Part shown: piece after piece, positions 16,245 through 25,619 of the stretch | How the letters are laid out: every line of letters begins with the position of its first letter | Position numbering within the stretch: position 1 is the first letter of the stretch | Assembly (NCBI RefSeq): GCF_001579845.1 | Contig: NZ_CP007440.1 | Span: 5,726,029 to 5,790,028 of the forward strand | Reading direction: 5' to 3' | Length of the DNA: 64,000 nt | DNA from: Rhodoplanes sp. Z2-YC6860 | GTDB lineage: Bacteria; Pseudomonadota; Alphaproteobacteria; Rhizobiales; Xanthobacteraceae | Made by a program: the position numbers and the translations under genes | Notes under the pieces: model-generated | Database searches by the model: none | What the model saw: only the letters and a program-made list of their open reading frames with translations | Told to the model about the DNA's origin: nothing

Positions 16245-18158
16245 TTACGGCAAAGCCTCGGGACGGCGATGCAATCGCGCCCATTCCTGAAACGCCAACA
16301 GCGTCCATAGCTGCCAGGACGTATCGCGGCGGCCGCTCGCAAGCTCCGCAGACCAGGCCGCGATCTGGCCGGGATTGAACAGCCCCTGGCGCGCCAGCGC
16401 TTGGGTCTCGGTCGCGGCGGCCAGACGCTCCGCGGCCGGGCCGTTCAGCATGGCCGCGACCGGCATTTCAAAACCACGCTTGGGCCGCGTGAAGACCTCG
16501 GCCGGCAGGCGGTCGCGGAACGCCGAACGCAGAATGCGCTTGCCGACCGGCCGGCCGCCCATCAATGCCAGCTTCTGCGAGCCCGGCAGGGCGAAGGCCC
16601 ATTCGACCACGCGGTCGTCAAGATAAGGCGTACGGGTTTCGAGCGCGTTGGCCATGCTGGTGCGGTCGACCTTGACCAGCATGTCGCCCGGCAGGCCAAG
16701 CGACACGTCGCAGGCCAGCATGGCGTTGATCGGGTCGCTGAACGACGATGCCGCTCGCCGATCCAAAACCAGGCTCTCAAGCGAGATGGGTTCATCCGGC
16801 GTCCGCTCCAGCAGCCGGTCAAGCTCCTGCTCGGAGGCGAGCCGCATTAACGCCGCCTGGCGGCGAACCGGATCGGCATCGGCGGTCGCAGCAAAGCGGC
16901 GCACGCGCCGCAGCGCCTCCATCAGCCGGCTGTCCTTGCCTTCCGGCAGGCGCATCGCCAGTCCGGTCAACGCAGCGCGGAGCGCGCCCGGCAAGCGATT
17001 CCACAGCCCGGCATGCAGCTCCGACCAATAGCGGCGGTAGCCACCGAAAACCTCATCGGCGCCGTCGCCGGTCAGCACCACCTTGACCTTGCGGCTGGTC
17101 GCTTCGGACACGAGAAATGTCGGCACCGCGGATGCGTCTGCGAAAGGCTCGTCAAGTGCCGTGAACACGCGGTCGAGCACTTCGCCCACGCGTTCCCCAC
17201 TCACCTCGATCTCGTTGTGCTCGGCGCCGAGATGCCGCGCGACTGCCGCGGCCATCGGGCGCTCCTCGTAGTAACCACTGGCGCCTTGAAAGCCGACCGT
17301 GAAGGTCTTGAGCCTGCCGCCCGAGGCTGCAACCGAAGCCGCAACGAGCGCCGAGTCGATGCCGCTCGACAGAAACACGCCGACCGGCACGTCGGACACG
17401 AGGCGCGCCTGCACCGCGAGGTCGAGGCGCTGACGCAGGCCAGCCTCGATATCGGCGATGTCCATCGACGAATGGGTGCGGGCCGCCGTCAGTTCGTACC
17501 AAGGCTCGACCACGAGCCCCCGCGGACCGAAGCGCAGCCAGTGGCCCGCCGGAAGCTTGCGCACGCCGCGGGCGATCGACCATGGCTCCGGCACGAAGCG
17601 GAGCGTGAACAGTGCGCGCAGTGCAGCCGGATCGACTGGGCGTGTCTCGCCCAGCATCGCCTCGCAAGCAATCAGATCGGTGCCGAAGGCGAGGCGTTCG
17701 CCGGACTGGGCATAGACCAGCGGCTTCTCGCCAAACCGGTCGCGGGCCGCAAACAGTGTGCGCGCCTCCGCATCCCAGATCGCGAAGGCGAACATGCCAT
17801 TGAGCCGCGGCAGGAGCTCCGCGCCCCATTGCTGCCAACCCGCAAGCAGCACCTCGGTGTCGGAGTGCGATTGGAAGCTGTGGCCGAGACGCGCGAGCTC
17901 GTCACGCAGCTCCGCGTAGTTGAAAATCTCGCCGTTGAAGGTGATGGAGAGTCCGCCGCGGCGCATCGGCTGTGCGCCGAGCGGCGACAGATCAATGATG
18001 GCAAGGCGGGTGTGGACGAGCGCGCAATGCGCATCGGCCCAGGTGCCCTCGCCGTCCGGTCCGCGCATCCGGATGCGACGAAGCGCCGTCTCGCAGCGCC
18101 GCGCTGTCTCCTCCGTGCGGAGGCCTTTCAGATCGACCAGGCCGGCAATGCCGCACAT
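16245..18158 (-). CDS. asnB: asparagine synthase (glutamine-hydrolysing)
   Basis: 637 residues. The N-terminal Ntn glutaminase domain begins with the processed nucleophile Cys2 (MCGIAG), then RLAIIDL at 51-57 and NGEIFN at 75-80. The synthase domain carries the PP-loop SSGIDS at 264-269. This architecture transfers glutamine ammonia to an acyl-adenylate, usually aspartate. AsnB paralogs are frequent in surface-polysaccharide loci, where they may amidate uronic acids; that role is plausible here but unproven. A divergent paralog left a C-terminal remnant at 14904-15062. Confidence 0.9.
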   Translation of the reverse strand: MCGIAGLVDLKGLRTEETARRCETALRRIRMRGPDGEGTWADAHCALVHTRLAIIDLSPLGAQPMRRGGLSITFNGEIFNYAELRDELARLGHSFQSHSDTEVLLAGWQQWGAELLPRLNGMFAFAIWDAEARTLFAARDRFGEKPLVYAQSGERLAFGTDLIACEAMLGETRPVDPAALRALFTLRFVPEPWSIARGVRKLPAGHWLRFGPRGLVVEPWYELTAARTHSSMDIADIEAGLRQRLDLAVQARLVSDVPVGVFLSSGIDSALVAASVAASGGRLKTFTVGFQGASGYYEERPMAAAVARHLGAEHNEIEVSGERVGEVLDRVFTALDEPFADASAVPTFLVSEATSRKVKVVLTGDGADEVFGGYRRYWSELHAGLWNRLPGALRAALTGLAMRLPEGKDSRLMEALRRVRRFAATADADPVRRQAALMRLASEQELDRLLERTPDEPISLESLVLDRRAASSFSDPINAMLACDVSLGLPGDMLVKVDRTSMANALETRTPYLDDRVVEWAFALPGSQKLALMGGRPVGKRILRSAFRDRLPAEVFTRPKRGFEMPVAAMLNGPAAERLAAATETQALARQGLFNPGQIAAWSAELASGRRDTSWQLWTLLAFQEWARLHRRPEALP

Positions 18159-18258
18159 CGGATCGTGGTTATTTCAGCGCTGGCCGAGAGCAACGCCTGC
18201 AGAGTCGGCAGGCGTCAAAAGAAACAACATATCGGAACCATTCAAATATTCTGAGACT

Positions 18259-19329
18259 TCAATCGCGAGCACGGCTGTTCATCTGCGCCTTTTGCATCAG
18301 CGCGAGGTCCTCGCGAACCATCTCCTGCACAAGCGTCTCGAAGCTCGTGCGATGCTGCCATCCCAGCTTCTTTCGCGCTTTGCTTGGATCGCCCAGGAGC
18401 TGCATCACTTCGGTCGGCCGGAAATAGCGCGGGTCGATCTCGACCAGCACGCGACCTGTCGCCGCTTCCACCCCGGTTTCATTGACGCCCGAGCCGCGCC
18501 ATTCGATCCGCTTGCCGATGCAGGCAAACGATTTCTCGACAAACTCACGCACCGAATGCGCCTCGCCGGTGGCGAGGACATAGTCGTCGGGCTCAGGCTG
18601 CTGGAGGATCATCCACATGCCTTCGACGTAATCGCGGGCGTGTCCCCAGTCGCGCGTCGCATCAAGATTACCGAGATAGAGCTTCTGCTGGACGCCAAGC
18701 TCGATAGCGGCGACCGCGCGGGTGATCTTGCGCGTCACGAAAGTTTCGCCGCGGGTCGGCCCTTCGTGGTTGAACAGGATGCCATTCGACGCATGGATGC
18801 CATAGGCCTCCCGGTAGTTCACCGTAATCCAGTAGGCATAAAGCTTCGCTGCCGCGTAAGGCGAACGCGGATAGAACGGCGTGGTCTCGCGCTGCGGGAT
18901 TTCTTGCACCAGGCCATAAAGCTCCGATGTCGAGGCCTGGTAGAAGCGCACGCTTTTTTCCATGCCGAGGATCCGGATTGCTTCCAGCATCCGCAATGTG
19001 CCGAGACCGTCGGAATTGGCGGTATATTCCGGCGTCTCAAAGGACACCATGACGTGGCTCTGTGCCGCCAGATTGTAGATCTCGTGCGGCTGCGTCTCCC
19101 GCACGATACGAATGAGGTTGGTGGCGTCCGTCAGGTCACCGTAGTGCATGATGAAGCGCACATCTTCTTCGTGCAGATCCTGGTAGAGATGCTCGACGCG
19201 ACCGGTGTTGAATGACGAGGAACGGCGACGGATGCCGTGCACCTCGTAGCCCTTCTTGAGCAGGAACTCCGCCAGATAGGCGCCATCCTGACCGGTGATG
19301 CCGGTGATCAGGGCAACTCGTTGGCTCAT
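18259..19329 (-). CDS. gmd: GDP-mannose 4,6-dehydratase
   Basis: 356 residues, the normal length for GMD. NAD motif GITGQDG at 10-16, catalytic triad region TSELYG (Thr134, Glu136) and Tyr158-x3-Lys162, and the tetramer-type RRRSSSFNT segment. It makes GDP-4-keto-6-deoxymannose, the precursor of GDP-fucose, rhamnose or perosamine; no dedicated partner enzyme (Fcl/Rmd/Per) is adjacent. An AAGGA Shine-Dalgarno precedes the ATG. The gap to asnB is 100 bp. Confidence 0.95.
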   Translation of the reverse strand: MSQRVALITGITGQDGAYLAEFLLKKGYEVHGIRRRSSSFNTGRVEHLYQDLHEEDVRFIMHYGDLTDATNLIRIVRETQPHEIYNLAAQSHVMVSFETPEYTANSDGLGTLRMLEAIRILGMEKSVRFYQASTSELYGLVQEIPQRETTPFYPRSPYAAAKLYAYWITVNYREAYGIHASNGILFNHEGPTRGETFVTRKITRAVAAIELGVQQKLYLGNLDATRDWGHARDYVEGMWMILQQPEPDDYVLATGEAHSVREFVEKSFACIGKRIEWRGSGVNETGVEAATGRVLVEIDPRYFRPTEVMQLLGDPSKARKKLGWQHRTSFETLVQEMVREDLALMQKAQMNSRARD

Positions 19330-19378
19330 CGTCTATCCTTCAATGTCGTACCGGGCGATCGAACGGCAATCGTAATGG

Positions 19379-20248
19379 TCATTGCGTAGCAAGGTAAGCG
19401 CGCGTCTGACGCCGATGCGCGGCGACGAGAAGCGCGTAAAAAAGCTGATCGAACCATCGCAACGGCAGCACCGTTGCGAGAAACAACAGTCCCGCACCGC
19501 GGACCGCCGAAGACATCGAGCGGTTCTCGTTCCAGCGCCGGCAGAGCGCCGTAAGCCTGTATTCGTCGCGATATTTCTTCCGGATGTAGTGCCAGATCGT
19601 ACCGTGCATCTTGGCCGAAAGGCTGACCAGCATGCCGTCGGTCCGCACCCAGTAGATGAACATCGGCTTGTCGATCCGGATCGCGCGATAACCCGCCACC
19701 AACAGGTGAATGTTGAAATCCCAGTCCGCATAGCCGCCATAGCCGTCGCGCATCGTCTCGTCATAGCCGCCGATCGCGGCCCACGCGGATTTTCGCATCA
19801 ACAGGCAATACGGCAATTCATTGAGAAACAGCTGATCGAACGGATCGAAGTCGCATTCGTGCACACCCTCACGCCCGCCGGTCAGCTTGATGTGCGAATA
19901 GACGAACGCGACTTGCGCAGGCGCAGCCTTGAGCAGCGCCATGGCCTCGGCCAGAAACGTCGGCTCGAGGACGTCGTCGCAATCGAGCGGCAGCACGAAC
20001 TCGGTGCGCGCGGCCTTGAATCCGATGTTGCGCGCGGCTGCGAGGCCCTTGTTCTCTTGATGGATGACGCTCGCGCCGGCAGGCAGATTCTGCAGCCGCG
20101 CCTTGGTGTCGGCATCGGTCGAGCCGTCATCGACGATGATGATCTCGAAATCGCGGAACGTCTGCCGATCGAGTCCCGTGAACATCTGGTCGAAAAAGCG
20201 ACCGCCGTTGTAGCACGGCACCACGATCGTGAGCTCGGGCACGCTCAT
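19379..20248 (-). CDS. glycosyltransferase family 2
   Basis: 289 residues. GT-A fold signatures: VVPCYNGG at 9-16, VDDGSTD at 39-45 and the DCDD metal site at 89-92. It transfers a nucleotide-sugar residue to a glycan on the cytoplasmic face. The start at 20248 overlaps the stop of the upstream methyltransferase (ATGA). The frame is open further upstream but lacks the GT2 start motif. Confidence 0.9.
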   Translation of the reverse strand: MSVPELTIVVPCYNGGRFFDQMFTGLDRQTFRDFEIIIVDDGSTDADTKARLQNLPAGASVIHQENKGLAAARNIGFKAARTEFVLPLDCDDVLEPTFLAEAMALLKAAPAQVAFVYSHIKLTGGREGVHECDFDPFDQLFLNELPYCLLMRKSAWAAIGGYDETMRDGYGGYADWDFNIHLLVAGYRAIRIDKPMFIYWVRTDGMLVSLSAKMHGTIWHYIRKKYRDEYRLTALCRRWNENRSMSSAVRGAGLLFLATVLPLRWFDQLFYALLVAAHRRQTRAYLATQ

Positions 20249-21012
20249 GCCCGGCTGTCGCTCACCCGCAGCACCGACCAGATCTCGCCCCAGGGCGTGC
20301 CCAGTTGCTCGACGACGAGGCCGGCCGCGGCGGTTTCCCGGCGGAATTCTTCCTGGGTCGGTTCGATCTCGTGATCCGGGTCCGAATAGTAGTTGGCGCC
20401 GACCTCGCGCCGCATCGCGAGCCGCCAGTCGCGTTCGAACAACGGCACCCGGATCAGGAAACGCCTGGCCTTGGTCTTGTCGATCAGCGCGGTGAGAAAC
20501 GCGTGGCGATCGACGATGTGCTCCAGGACGTTGGAGAGCACGACCACATCCCATGGCCCCTGCGGCACGGCCTGTGTCGCGTCAGCTTCGACAAAGCTCA
20601 GATTGGCGGGATTGTCTCGGGCCCGCGCTTCGGCGAGACGCTTGGGATCGTAGTCCACGCCGATCACCTGCGACTTCGGCCGGGCCCGCGCGATGGAGCG
20701 CGCGACCGCGCCATAGCCGCAACCGATGTCGATCACGCGCTGACCGTCTGAAATATTTCCGATGAAGAAGTCGTGGTAGCGCATCAGACGATGCTTGGGA
20801 TGCTCGCCTTTGCCGTGGATCATCGCGCGCTCATTGACGACGTGATCAAGGTCGTCCTGCAGGGTGAACAGCCGCTTGAGCGCCGCGCCCGTATCAGGCC
20901 CACGCGATTCCAGAACGAACATGCCCTTCAGCAGCAGATGGCGCAGCCGCATCGGCAGCAGTTGCCAAATGAGCGCCAGCACGTTGGCGACCTTGAGCCC
21001 GAAAGCCTTCAT
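20245..21012 (-). CDS. class I SAM-dependent methyltransferase
   Basis: 255 residues. A hydrophobic N-terminal region (about 1-33) is followed by the Rossmann SAM motif VIDIGCGYG at 93-101, GVDYDPKRL and VVVLSNVLEHIVD. Probably a glycan methylase. Both ends use 4-bp ATGA overlaps with the flanking glycosyltransferase genes, so it is translated as part of one operon. The start at 21012 is chosen because the 17-codon extension overlaps the upstream gene. Confidence 0.85.
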   Translation of the reverse strand: MKAFGLKVANVLALIWQLLPMRLRHLLLKGMFVLESRGPDTGAALKRLFTLQDDLDHVVNERAMIHGKGEHPKHRLMRYHDFFIGNISDGQRVIDIGCGYGAVARSIARARPKSQVIGVDYDPKRLAEARARDNPANLSFVEADATQAVPQGPWDVVVLSNVLEHIVDRHAFLTALIDKTKARRFLIRVPLFERDWRLAMRREVGANYYSDPDHEIEPTQEEFRRETAAAGLVVEQLGTPWGEIWSVLRVSDSRA

Positions 21013-22118
21013 GCTGCATTCCTCAAAGCCTGCTCGAACACGGCGTCGTGCCGCGCAAGCCACTGTGGCAGGTCGAACCGTTCCACCGCACGCCGCCTCG
21101 CGGCCGCACTGAACTCCGACCGCTGCCGGATGATCTGGCTCATGCCTTCGGCGATCGCTGCGGGCTCGGGCGCAATGTCCTCTTCAAACGACTCCGGGAT
21201 CGCAAGACCAACACCAGCTTCGGTGCCGACCAGTTCCGGGACGCCGCCCGAAGCCGAATAGAGCACCGGCAATCCGCTCGACAGCGCTTCCAGCACCGAG
21301 TTGGGACAAGGATCGTTGTTCTTGGTCATCAGATAGGCGTCAGCACTCCGATAGATCGTGGGCGCCTGTTTTGAATTGTAGGGGCCGAAGAATTCCACCG
21401 CCTGGGCCAGCTTCAATTCGTCGATCCGGCGCTGCGCCTGCGCGCGTACGCTTGGGTCGATGCCGCCGGCAACCTTGAGCCGCACGTCAAGGCCGCCGCG
21501 CCGCGCGGCGGAAATCCCTTCGATCGACGACATCAAGCGATACCCGATCGCGAGGTCGAACTTGCCGGTGGCGAGAAAGGTGAATGGCGCATCGGTCGGG
21601 CGGTGTGGAACGTTTTCAAGGCGAGGGCTGAAATGGCCGGTGTCGACCGCGTTATACAGAATTTCCGATCGACCAGCGCGTGGCCCCAGAAATTTCTCCG
21701 CGCAACGACGACAGAATTCGCTTTGATAGAACACATGGTCGGCAGCGGCGTGAACGCGCGCCATGCGGGCATTCTCGGCCCGCCAGTCGAATGGATACCA
21801 GCCCGGATAGAACACACCGTTCTGATTGAGCACCACCGGGACGCCTGAACTGCGCAGCCTGTCGATCACCGGCTGCGGCAGGTAGATCGCGTTGGACAAC
21901 ATATAGACCAGGGAAAACCCGACACGAGCCTCGGGATATCGGGTCTGGAGCAGCCTGACCTTGACCAGCGTGCCGCCGTGATCGCCGGCCCGCGCTCCGC
22001 CGTAATAGACGGCCAGCCTGCCGTGGCGCGCCCGCGCCGGCAAAGCCGCCAGCGCGGCGCCGCCAATGAGGCCGCGATAAAGCGCGCGGATCGTCTTGCG
22101 AGCGGCGGTCTCGGCCAT
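21009..22118 (-). CDS. glycosyltransferase family 4
   Basis: 369 residues, GT-B fold. The acceptor domain carries QNGVFYPGWYPFDWRAEN and YQSEFCRRCAEKFLG; the donor domain has the family-typical LMTKNNDPCPNSVLEAL stretch followed by SGLPVLYSASGGVPELVG, where the glutamate binds the nucleotide sugar. It is in the same overlapping operon as the methyltransferase and GT2 genes. Confidence 0.9.
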   Translation of the reverse strand: MAETAARKTIRALYRGLIGGAALAALPARARHGRLAVYYGGARAGDHGGTLVKVRLLQTRYPEARVGFSLVYMLSNAIYLPQPVIDRLRSSGVPVVLNQNGVFYPGWYPFDWRAENARMARVHAAADHVFYQSEFCRRCAEKFLGPRAGRSEILYNAVDTGHFSPRLENVPHRPTDAPFTFLATGKFDLAIGYRLMSSIEGISAARRGGLDVRLKVAGGIDPSVRAQAQRRIDELKLAQAVEFFGPYNSKQAPTIYRSADAYLMTKNNDPCPNSVLEALSSGLPVLYSASGGVPELVGTEAGVGLAIPESFEEDIAPEPAAIAEGMSQIIRQRSEFSAAARRRAVERFDLPQWLARHDAVFEQALRNAA

Positions 22119-22125
22119 GGACGGC

Positions 22126-23607
22126 TCAGAACGCCTTCAGCCGCCGATACGCGACAGCGACCATGCGAAGCAGCAGCCAGCCGTCAGTGAATCGAGAGAT
22201 TTGCGTGGTGCCGTAGGTCCGGGCCGCATAGCGGATCGGCACCTCGACGATCTTCAGGTTGAGCTTGGCCGCGCCGAACAGCAAGTCGAAGTCGCCAAAC
22301 GGATCGAATTCGCCGAAGTAAGAGCGGTTGGCCGCGATCCGCTCATAGTCTGTCTTGTACAGCACCTTGGTGCCGCACAGCGTATCGGTGAAGCGCTGGT
22401 TGAGCAGCCATGAGAACAGCTTGGAAAACGTCCAATTGGCCACGTGATTGAGAAATCGCATCGCCTCGTTTTCCATCGGATAAACGAGGCGTGAGCCATT
22501 GATGAACTCGCCCTTCCCGGACGCGATCGCCGCATAGAACTTCGGCAAATCCTCCGGTGGCATGGTGAGATCGGCGTCGAGGATCATCATCACCTCGCCT
22601 TTCGCCGCGTCGAAGCCGTTGCGCACGGCGTTGCCTTTGCCCTTGCCGTCCTGCTGGATGAGCCGGATATCGAGTTCGGGATAGGACGCGATCACACGCT
22701 TGATTTCATCGACCGTGTTGTCGCTGCTGTGCCCCTCGACAAAGAGATACTCCATCTCCTTGGCGAACCTGGGCACGCGCTTGATCGCCGGCTCGATATT
22801 GCCGGCCTCATTGCGGCATGGGATCAGCACGGTGACCGAAGGATTACTACGGTTGCCGTCACGCGCCGTGATCAGCGAGCGCGCCGCCACATAGTCGCGA
22901 AGACACATCCGCCGAATGACAGGAAGCGTGCCGATATAGCGGTTGATCAGCGGCCCCAGCCCGAGCCAGCGCTTCGGGACGAGTTGCCGCCATTCGCGCT
23001 TGATCGGCTCGAAGTCCGTCAGCATCAGGAGGTTCGACATGTCTTCGGACGACAGCCAGTTCATCTCGACGGTCGGCATCTTCAGACCAAGCCACTCGCC
23101 GAGCTTCAGCACCGGCTCCCAGATCTTCGAATAGTAGCTGACGATCAATCGGGTCTCGGGCAGACAAAACCTGTGCAAGTGGCTGAGCGCGGTTTGGCAG
23201 TCTTCGAGATAGCCGATCGTGTCAGAAAGAATGATGACGTCGAATTTTTCGTTGATCGTCTCCAGAAAGCCCGGGTCTTCGATGTCACCGACCAGGAAGT
23301 TGAGCCCCGGGTGAAGCTTGCGCGCCTCCCCGACCATGGCCGGACTGATATCGATGCCCAATCCGTAAGACGGCGCCAGCGAGGCCAGCAACTGACCATT
23401 GCCGCACCCGAGTTCGAGCACACGGAGTTTTTCCGGCACCAGAAATCGCATATAGGCGCGGTCGTCGGCATAGTAGTATTCGTTGCGCGCGAGCCATTCG
23501 CCGCGCGCGGGCGCCAGGCGCTCATAAAGGTCGCGAATTCGCGATTTGCGCGGCGACATCGCGGGAGCAGCGCCGGCGGCGGGCTTATCGTCGATTGTCA
23601 GAGACAT
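22126..23607 (-). CDS. bifunctional methyltransferase-GT2 fusion
   Basis: 493 residues in two domains. Residues 20-245 are a class I methyltransferase (VLELGCGNG at 63-71, SDTIGYLEDC). Residues 257-493 are a dolichyl-phosphate-mannose-synthase-like GT2 (SVTVLIPCRNEAGNI, then DADLTMP at 344-350 and a conserved RYAARTYGTTQISRF tail). The GT2 part may charge a polyprenyl phosphate for a GT-C enzyme, and the next gene upstream encodes a GT-C-like protein. No stop or frameshift separates the domains. Confidence 0.87.
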   Translation of the reverse strand: MSLTIDDKPAAGAAPAMSPRKSRIRDLYERLAPARGEWLARNEYYYADDRAYMRFLVPEKLRVLELGCGNGQLLASLAPSYGLGIDISPAMVGEARKLHPGLNFLVGDIEDPGFLETINEKFDVIILSDTIGYLEDCQTALSHLHRFCLPETRLIVSYYSKIWEPVLKLGEWLGLKMPTVEMNWLSSEDMSNLLMLTDFEPIKREWRQLVPKRWLGLGPLINRYIGTLPVIRRMCLRDYVAARSLITARDGNRSNPSVTVLIPCRNEAGNIEPAIKRVPRFAKEMEYLFVEGHSSDNTVDEIKRVIASYPELDIRLIQQDGKGKGNAVRNGFDAAKGEVMMILDADLTMPPEDLPKFYAAIASGKGEFINGSRLVYPMENEAMRFLNHVANWTFSKLFSWLLNQRFTDTLCGTKVLYKTDYERIAANRSYFGEFDPFGDFDLLFGAAKLNLKIVEVPIRYAARTYGTTQISRFTDGWLLLRMVAVAYRRLKAF

Positions 23608-23609
23608 CG

Positions 23610-25604
23610 CTAATGCGCCGCCGCACGTTTGAATTGATTGAGGAAGTACAAAGGCTCACGCGGCGGGATCAAATCCCACAGGCTCGGGAAGCTTGCGCGA
23701 AAGTTTCGATCCAGCTCGCGGCCATCGGTCACGCCGAGCGCCGGCAGCAGCGAGCGGTCGCCAATGATCGAGACATTGTAGGCGGCGTTTTCATCGCGCC
23801 GGATTTGCAGATCGGGCGCGCCGGCAAGGCGGCTGAGCAATTCGTTGTCGCTAGCTTTTCCGGTCACATCCAGAACGACGCAGGCGCGCGCCGCGCAGGC
23901 TTGGCCTTGTGAATCGTGAAGCGCCGTCGAGCCTTCGAAGGTGCGGTGCACCGGCTCGATCTGCCGTAGCATCCATTCGGCCGGCGGCGCATTGGATTCC
24001 TGTTCCAGGAGCCGCGCTTCGATCTTCGGCATCCCGCCTTGGTGCAGTTCGAACCAGCGGCCGCCATATTCCAGACCCGCGTACATCCAGAACACATCGA
24101 AACGGACATTGTCCCGCTTGCGGACGTAGAGCAGACGCGCGTTCGTGTTGTTGCCGTCCGTGACCGTTCGCGTGAGCACGTGGCGTACAGCAGCGCCCGC
24201 GGCCTCATCGCCATAGTAAGGCCGGCGCAACCCGATGAGATCCATGCTGGGGACGTCGAAGGCGAGCAGCGACGATCCCGGAATGAGCGGCTTCTGCCAG
24301 ATGTAACTGACGGTGGTCAGCAGGCCGAGTGCGGCGAAGCCCGCAAGGCCTGCGGTCATCAGATGCCGCCGCCATACCCCGCCCGAAGCAATGCGATCGG
24401 CCGCCAACGCCAGCAGCATGACAAACGGCAATATCGTGTAGACCGGATAGCCGACGTAGGGCATCGATTGGCTACCCATCCCCTGATACGAAAACACGTA
24501 GAACATCAGACCGAAGCCGACCGAGGAAATCGCGGCCCAAGTCAAAATGAACGGGTCGGTGGACTTGCGCCGTCCGGTGACAGCGCCCGCCCCCCATACG
24601 ATGGGCAGTCCCAAAGGCGCCCAGATCCCCAACGACACGACAGCGACCCGGAGCCAGTCATTCGGTCCAAACAGCTCGGCGTGGGCTTGGCCGGCGCCCG
24701 CGATATATTTGACAAAAGGATAGACGAACAGTGTGGCCTCGCCCGGGATCGCCGCAGCGTAGCGGGCACGCACGATGTTCCACAGAATTACGGCGATGAT
24801 TGCGAGCGCCGGGAGCAGCCAGATTTGCCAACGCCGCAGCAAAGACAATCGCCTGCGCCCAAACTCGATCCAATTGCGAGACCCCTGCCATCGATCGGGA
24901 ATCATCCAAGCGACCAGAAGCGGGCCAACAATCAGAAAGGAAATCGGATCGGACAAAATGATGTGCGTCAGGCCCAGTCCGCAGAGCCAGCCGCCTTGCC
25001 CCTCGCGTAATCGAAGAAATGCATAGAGGCTGAGCGCCTGACAGAACGGCGCATTGACCAGCCAGATCGCGCCAAACGCGCGCGAAAGTCCTGCCAACAT
25101 CGGCGAGCACGCGACGAGCAACGCAGCTGCGCAAGCGATCACCGAGGTCACACCGGCGCGCAGCAAGCATGACCAAAACAAGACCACCGTCAGCGCGAGA
25201 TATGCGGTGACCATGGCCTGTCCATAAAGCGGCCGGAACGGGACCTTGGCGGCATCGAGCGCCGCAAAGACCGGCGCTTGGTACAGTTCCGGCGGCGCGC
25301 CGTGAAAGTAATAGAAAATCCAGAAGACGAAGCGCGCGATCTTGTCGAGCACCGCGGCCGGAGAAGCCACGTCCTGGGGTAACCACGAAAAGATATCGAA
25401 ATAGGTGTGGATCTGTCTGAAAGCGTAGATGTCGTTGGTAGAAAGGAACTGATCGTTTGGATCGATCAGACCAATCGCGAGGGTCGCCGCGACCAGCACC
25501 ACTGCGACAATGGCGTCGCCATAGCAGGTGCGCTGGCTGCCAGCCTCGGTTGCCAACCGGGCTGAACTGAGATCGGCCGGCAGAGCCTGGGTTGTCTTCA
25601 TCAT
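23610..25604 (-). CDS. polytopic membrane protein, GT-C-like
   Basis: 664 residues. After a cytoplasmic N-terminus come about 10-12 hydrophobic segments (from about 28 to 450), then a soluble, presumably periplasmic domain of roughly 200 residues. An acidic pair in the first outside loop (DPNDQF, NDIYAF) is reminiscent of GT-C glycosyltransferases that use polyprenyl-phosphate sugars. Its place right upstream of a DPM-synthase-like GT2 supports that reading. No named family is certain. Confidence 0.65.
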   Translation of the reverse strand: MMKTTQALPADLSSARLATEAGSQRTCYGDAIVAVVLVAATLAIGLIDPNDQFLSTNDIYAFRQIHTYFDIFSWLPQDVASPAAVLDKIARFVFWIFYYFHGAPPELYQAPVFAALDAAKVPFRPLYGQAMVTAYLALTVVLFWSCLLRAGVTSVIACAAALLVACSPMLAGLSRAFGAIWLVNAPFCQALSLYAFLRLREGQGGWLCGLGLTHIILSDPISFLIVGPLLVAWMIPDRWQGSRNWIEFGRRRLSLLRRWQIWLLPALAIIAVILWNIVRARYAAAIPGEATLFVYPFVKYIAGAGQAHAELFGPNDWLRVAVVSLGIWAPLGLPIVWGAGAVTGRRKSTDPFILTWAAISSVGFGLMFYVFSYQGMGSQSMPYVGYPVYTILPFVMLLALAADRIASGGVWRRHLMTAGLAGFAALGLLTTVSYIWQKPLIPGSSLLAFDVPSMDLIGLRRPYYGDEAAGAAVRHVLTRTVTDGNNTNARLLYVRKRDNVRFDVFWMYAGLEYGGRWFELHQGGMPKIEARLLEQESNAPPAEWMLRQIEPVHRTFEGSTALHDSQGQACAARACVVLDVTGKASDNELLSRLAGAPDLQIRRDENAAYNVSIIGDRSLLPALGVTDGRELDRNFRASFPSLWDLIPPREPLYFLNQFKRAAAH

Positions 25605-25619
25605 TGTAACAATCGAGAC

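Noticed and set aside
18193..18215. 8-bp stem-loop between gmd and asnB as terminator
   Set aside because: No T run on either strand; it may be a leader structure but I cannot support termination.
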